Translations under genes and position numbers: made by a program | Origin: Streptomyces bauhiniae | GTDB taxonomy: Bacteria; Actinomycetota; Actinomycetes; Streptomycetales; Streptomycetaceae | DNA: 64,000 bases | Assembly: GCF_004784475.1 (NCBI RefSeq) | Contig: NZ_SRRT01000007.1 | Location: 62,001-126,000, forward strand | Direction: 5' to 3' | In this document: piece after piece, positions 63,147 to 64,000 of the stretch | Position numbering within the stretch: the first letter of the stretch is position 1 | Layout of the letters: each line of letters starts with the position of its first letter | Notes under the pieces: model-generated | What the model was told of the DNA's origin: nothing | Database searches by the model: none | The model's input: only the letters and a program-made list of their open reading frames with translations

Positions 63147-64000
63147 GTGACCGGGATCAAGACGACCGGCGAGAAGAAGATGATGTTCTTCTCCGGCCGC
63201 GCCCACCCCGAACTTGCCGAGGAGGTCGCTCACAAGCTCGGTGTGGGGGTCGTCCCGACCAAGGCGTTCGACTTCGCCAACGGTGAGATCTATGTGCGTT
63301 ATCAGGAGTCGGCGCGTGGCGCGGACTGTTTCCTGATCCAGAGCCACACGGCGCCGATCAACAAGTGGATCATGGAGCAGTTGATCATGATCGACGCGCT
63401 GAAGCGGGCGTCGGCGCGCTCCATCACGGTGATCGTGCCGTTCTACGGGTACGCCCGGCAGGACAAGAAGCACCGTGGCCGTGAGCCGATCTCGGCGCGG
63501 CTGATCGCGGACCTGATGAAGACGGCGGGTGCGGACCGCATCCTGACCGTGGATCTGCACACCGACCAGATCCAGGGCTTCTTCGACGGTCCGGTGGACC
63601 ACCTGTTCGCGCTGCCGCTGCTGGCGGACTACGTGGGCGCGAAGGTGGACCGCTCCAAGCTGACCGTGGTCTCCCCGGACGCGGGCCGGGTGCGGGTCGC
63701 CGACCGCTGGTGCGACCGCCTGGGCGCGCCGCTGGCGATCGTGCACAAGCGCCGGGACAAGGACGTGGCGAACCAGGTCACGGTGCACGAGGTCGTGGGT
63801 GACGTCGAGGGCCGTATCTGTGTGCTGGTCGACGACATGATCGACACCGGTGGCACGATCTGCGCGGCCGCGGACGCGCTGTTCGCGCACGGGGCCGAGG
63901 ACGTCATCGTGACGGCGACGCACGGTGTGCTGTCGGGTCCGGCGGCGGACCGGCTGAAGAACTCGCGGGTGAGCGAGTTCGTGTTCACCGACACGCTGCC
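63147..64000 (+). CDS. prs: Ribose-phosphate pyrophosphokinase (3' end outside window)
   Basis: The first 284 residues are visible. Makes PRPP from ribose 5-phosphate and ATP. MMFFSGRAHPELAEEVAHKLG start region, DFANGEIYVRYQESARG, and the PRPP/ATP loop VLVDDMIDTGGTICA are intact. The GTG start has GAGGAG 9 nt upstream. The gene runs past the right edge. Confidence 0.95.
   Translation, partial: MTGIKTTGEKKMMFFSGRAHPELAEEVAHKLGVGVVPTKAFDFANGEIYVRYQESARGADCFLIQSHTAPINKWIMEQLIMIDALKRASARSITVIVPFYGYARQDKKHRGREPISARLIADLMKTAGADRILTVDLHTDQIQGFFDGPVDHLFALPLLADYVGAKVDRSKLTVVSPDAGRVRVADRWCDRLGAPLAIVHKRRDKDVANQVTVHEVVGDVEGRICVLVDDMIDTGGTICAAADALFAHGAEDVIVTATHGVLSGPAADRLKNSRVSEFVFTDTL

Overview
The window is a stretch of high-GC actinobacterial chromosome, almost certainly Streptomyces. 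The evidence is the strong G/C third-position bias, the many GTG starts, a tRNA-Leu reading UUA (bldA), two Rpf/LysM muralytic proteins with a ydaO-type (c-di-AMP) leader in front of one of them, a bacterial P450, Ser/Thr kinase and EF-hand genes, and the gene order ndh-ppx-DUF501-divIC-eno-rpfA-rpfC. From memory this order matches the S. coelicolor SCO309x region. Most of the window reads as conserved core or near-core chromosome; no insertion sequence, prophage or CRISPR array was seen.

Layout. 1-9 kb: a MocR-type regulator running off the left edge, a divergent LysE exporter, cystathionine beta-synthase, an SGNH hydrolase, a thiolase, three small conserved proteins and a Bax-inhibitor-1 membrane protein. 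9.1-13.1 kb: an unusual operon on the minus strand with two nearly identical 71-72 aa peptides, an M50 membrane zinc peptidase with a PqqD-like N-terminal domain and a secreted protein; it is divergent from an XRE regulator, with palindromic TGTCCAA motifs between them. 13.2-17.5 kb: a small protein, bldA, and a MacB/FtsX-type ABC pair. 17.5-26.9 kb: cyclopropane-synthase-like methyltransferase, ndh (Rex- and Crp-like sites upstream), ppx/gppA, DUF501, divIC, eno, rpfA with riboswitch, and rpfC.

26.9-42 kb: P450, mazG, a SurA-like lipoprotein, an M16-like membrane peptidase with a helical-repeat partner, a PH-like protein, a membrane protein plus Ser/Thr kinase pair, an orphan N6 DNA methylase with coding hexapeptide repeats, two secreted proteins, a secreted HNH nuclease, and an SCO6745-type protein divergent from a leaderless TetR gene. 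42-50.7 kb: mfd, a second MacB/FtsX pair paralogous to the first, and a DivIVA-like coiled-coil protein.

50.8-55.7 kb: a divergent cluster of polymorphic-toxin-type domains and their cognate immunity folds: deaminase plus SUKH-4 and YrhB-like domains in one protein, a WHH/HNH nuclease domain plus SMI1/KNR4 in another, and a YwqJ-type deaminase followed by a SUKH-3 protein. None has a secretion signal. 55.6-60.3 kb: a methyltransferase, cysteine hydrolase and isopropylmalate-dehydrogenase-like operon, an EF-hand protein and an orphan NarL-type histidine kinase. 60.4-64 kb: a two-HTH protein resembling a homing endonuclease, tRNA-Gln(TTG), glmU, and prs running off the right edge.

The best candidates for undescribed biology are the twin-peptide/M50 locus and the cytoplasmic toxin-immunity fusion cluster. 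bldA, the c-di-AMP leader of rpfA and the Rex-like site at ndh are well-precedented regulatory elements that confirm the Streptomyces assignment.
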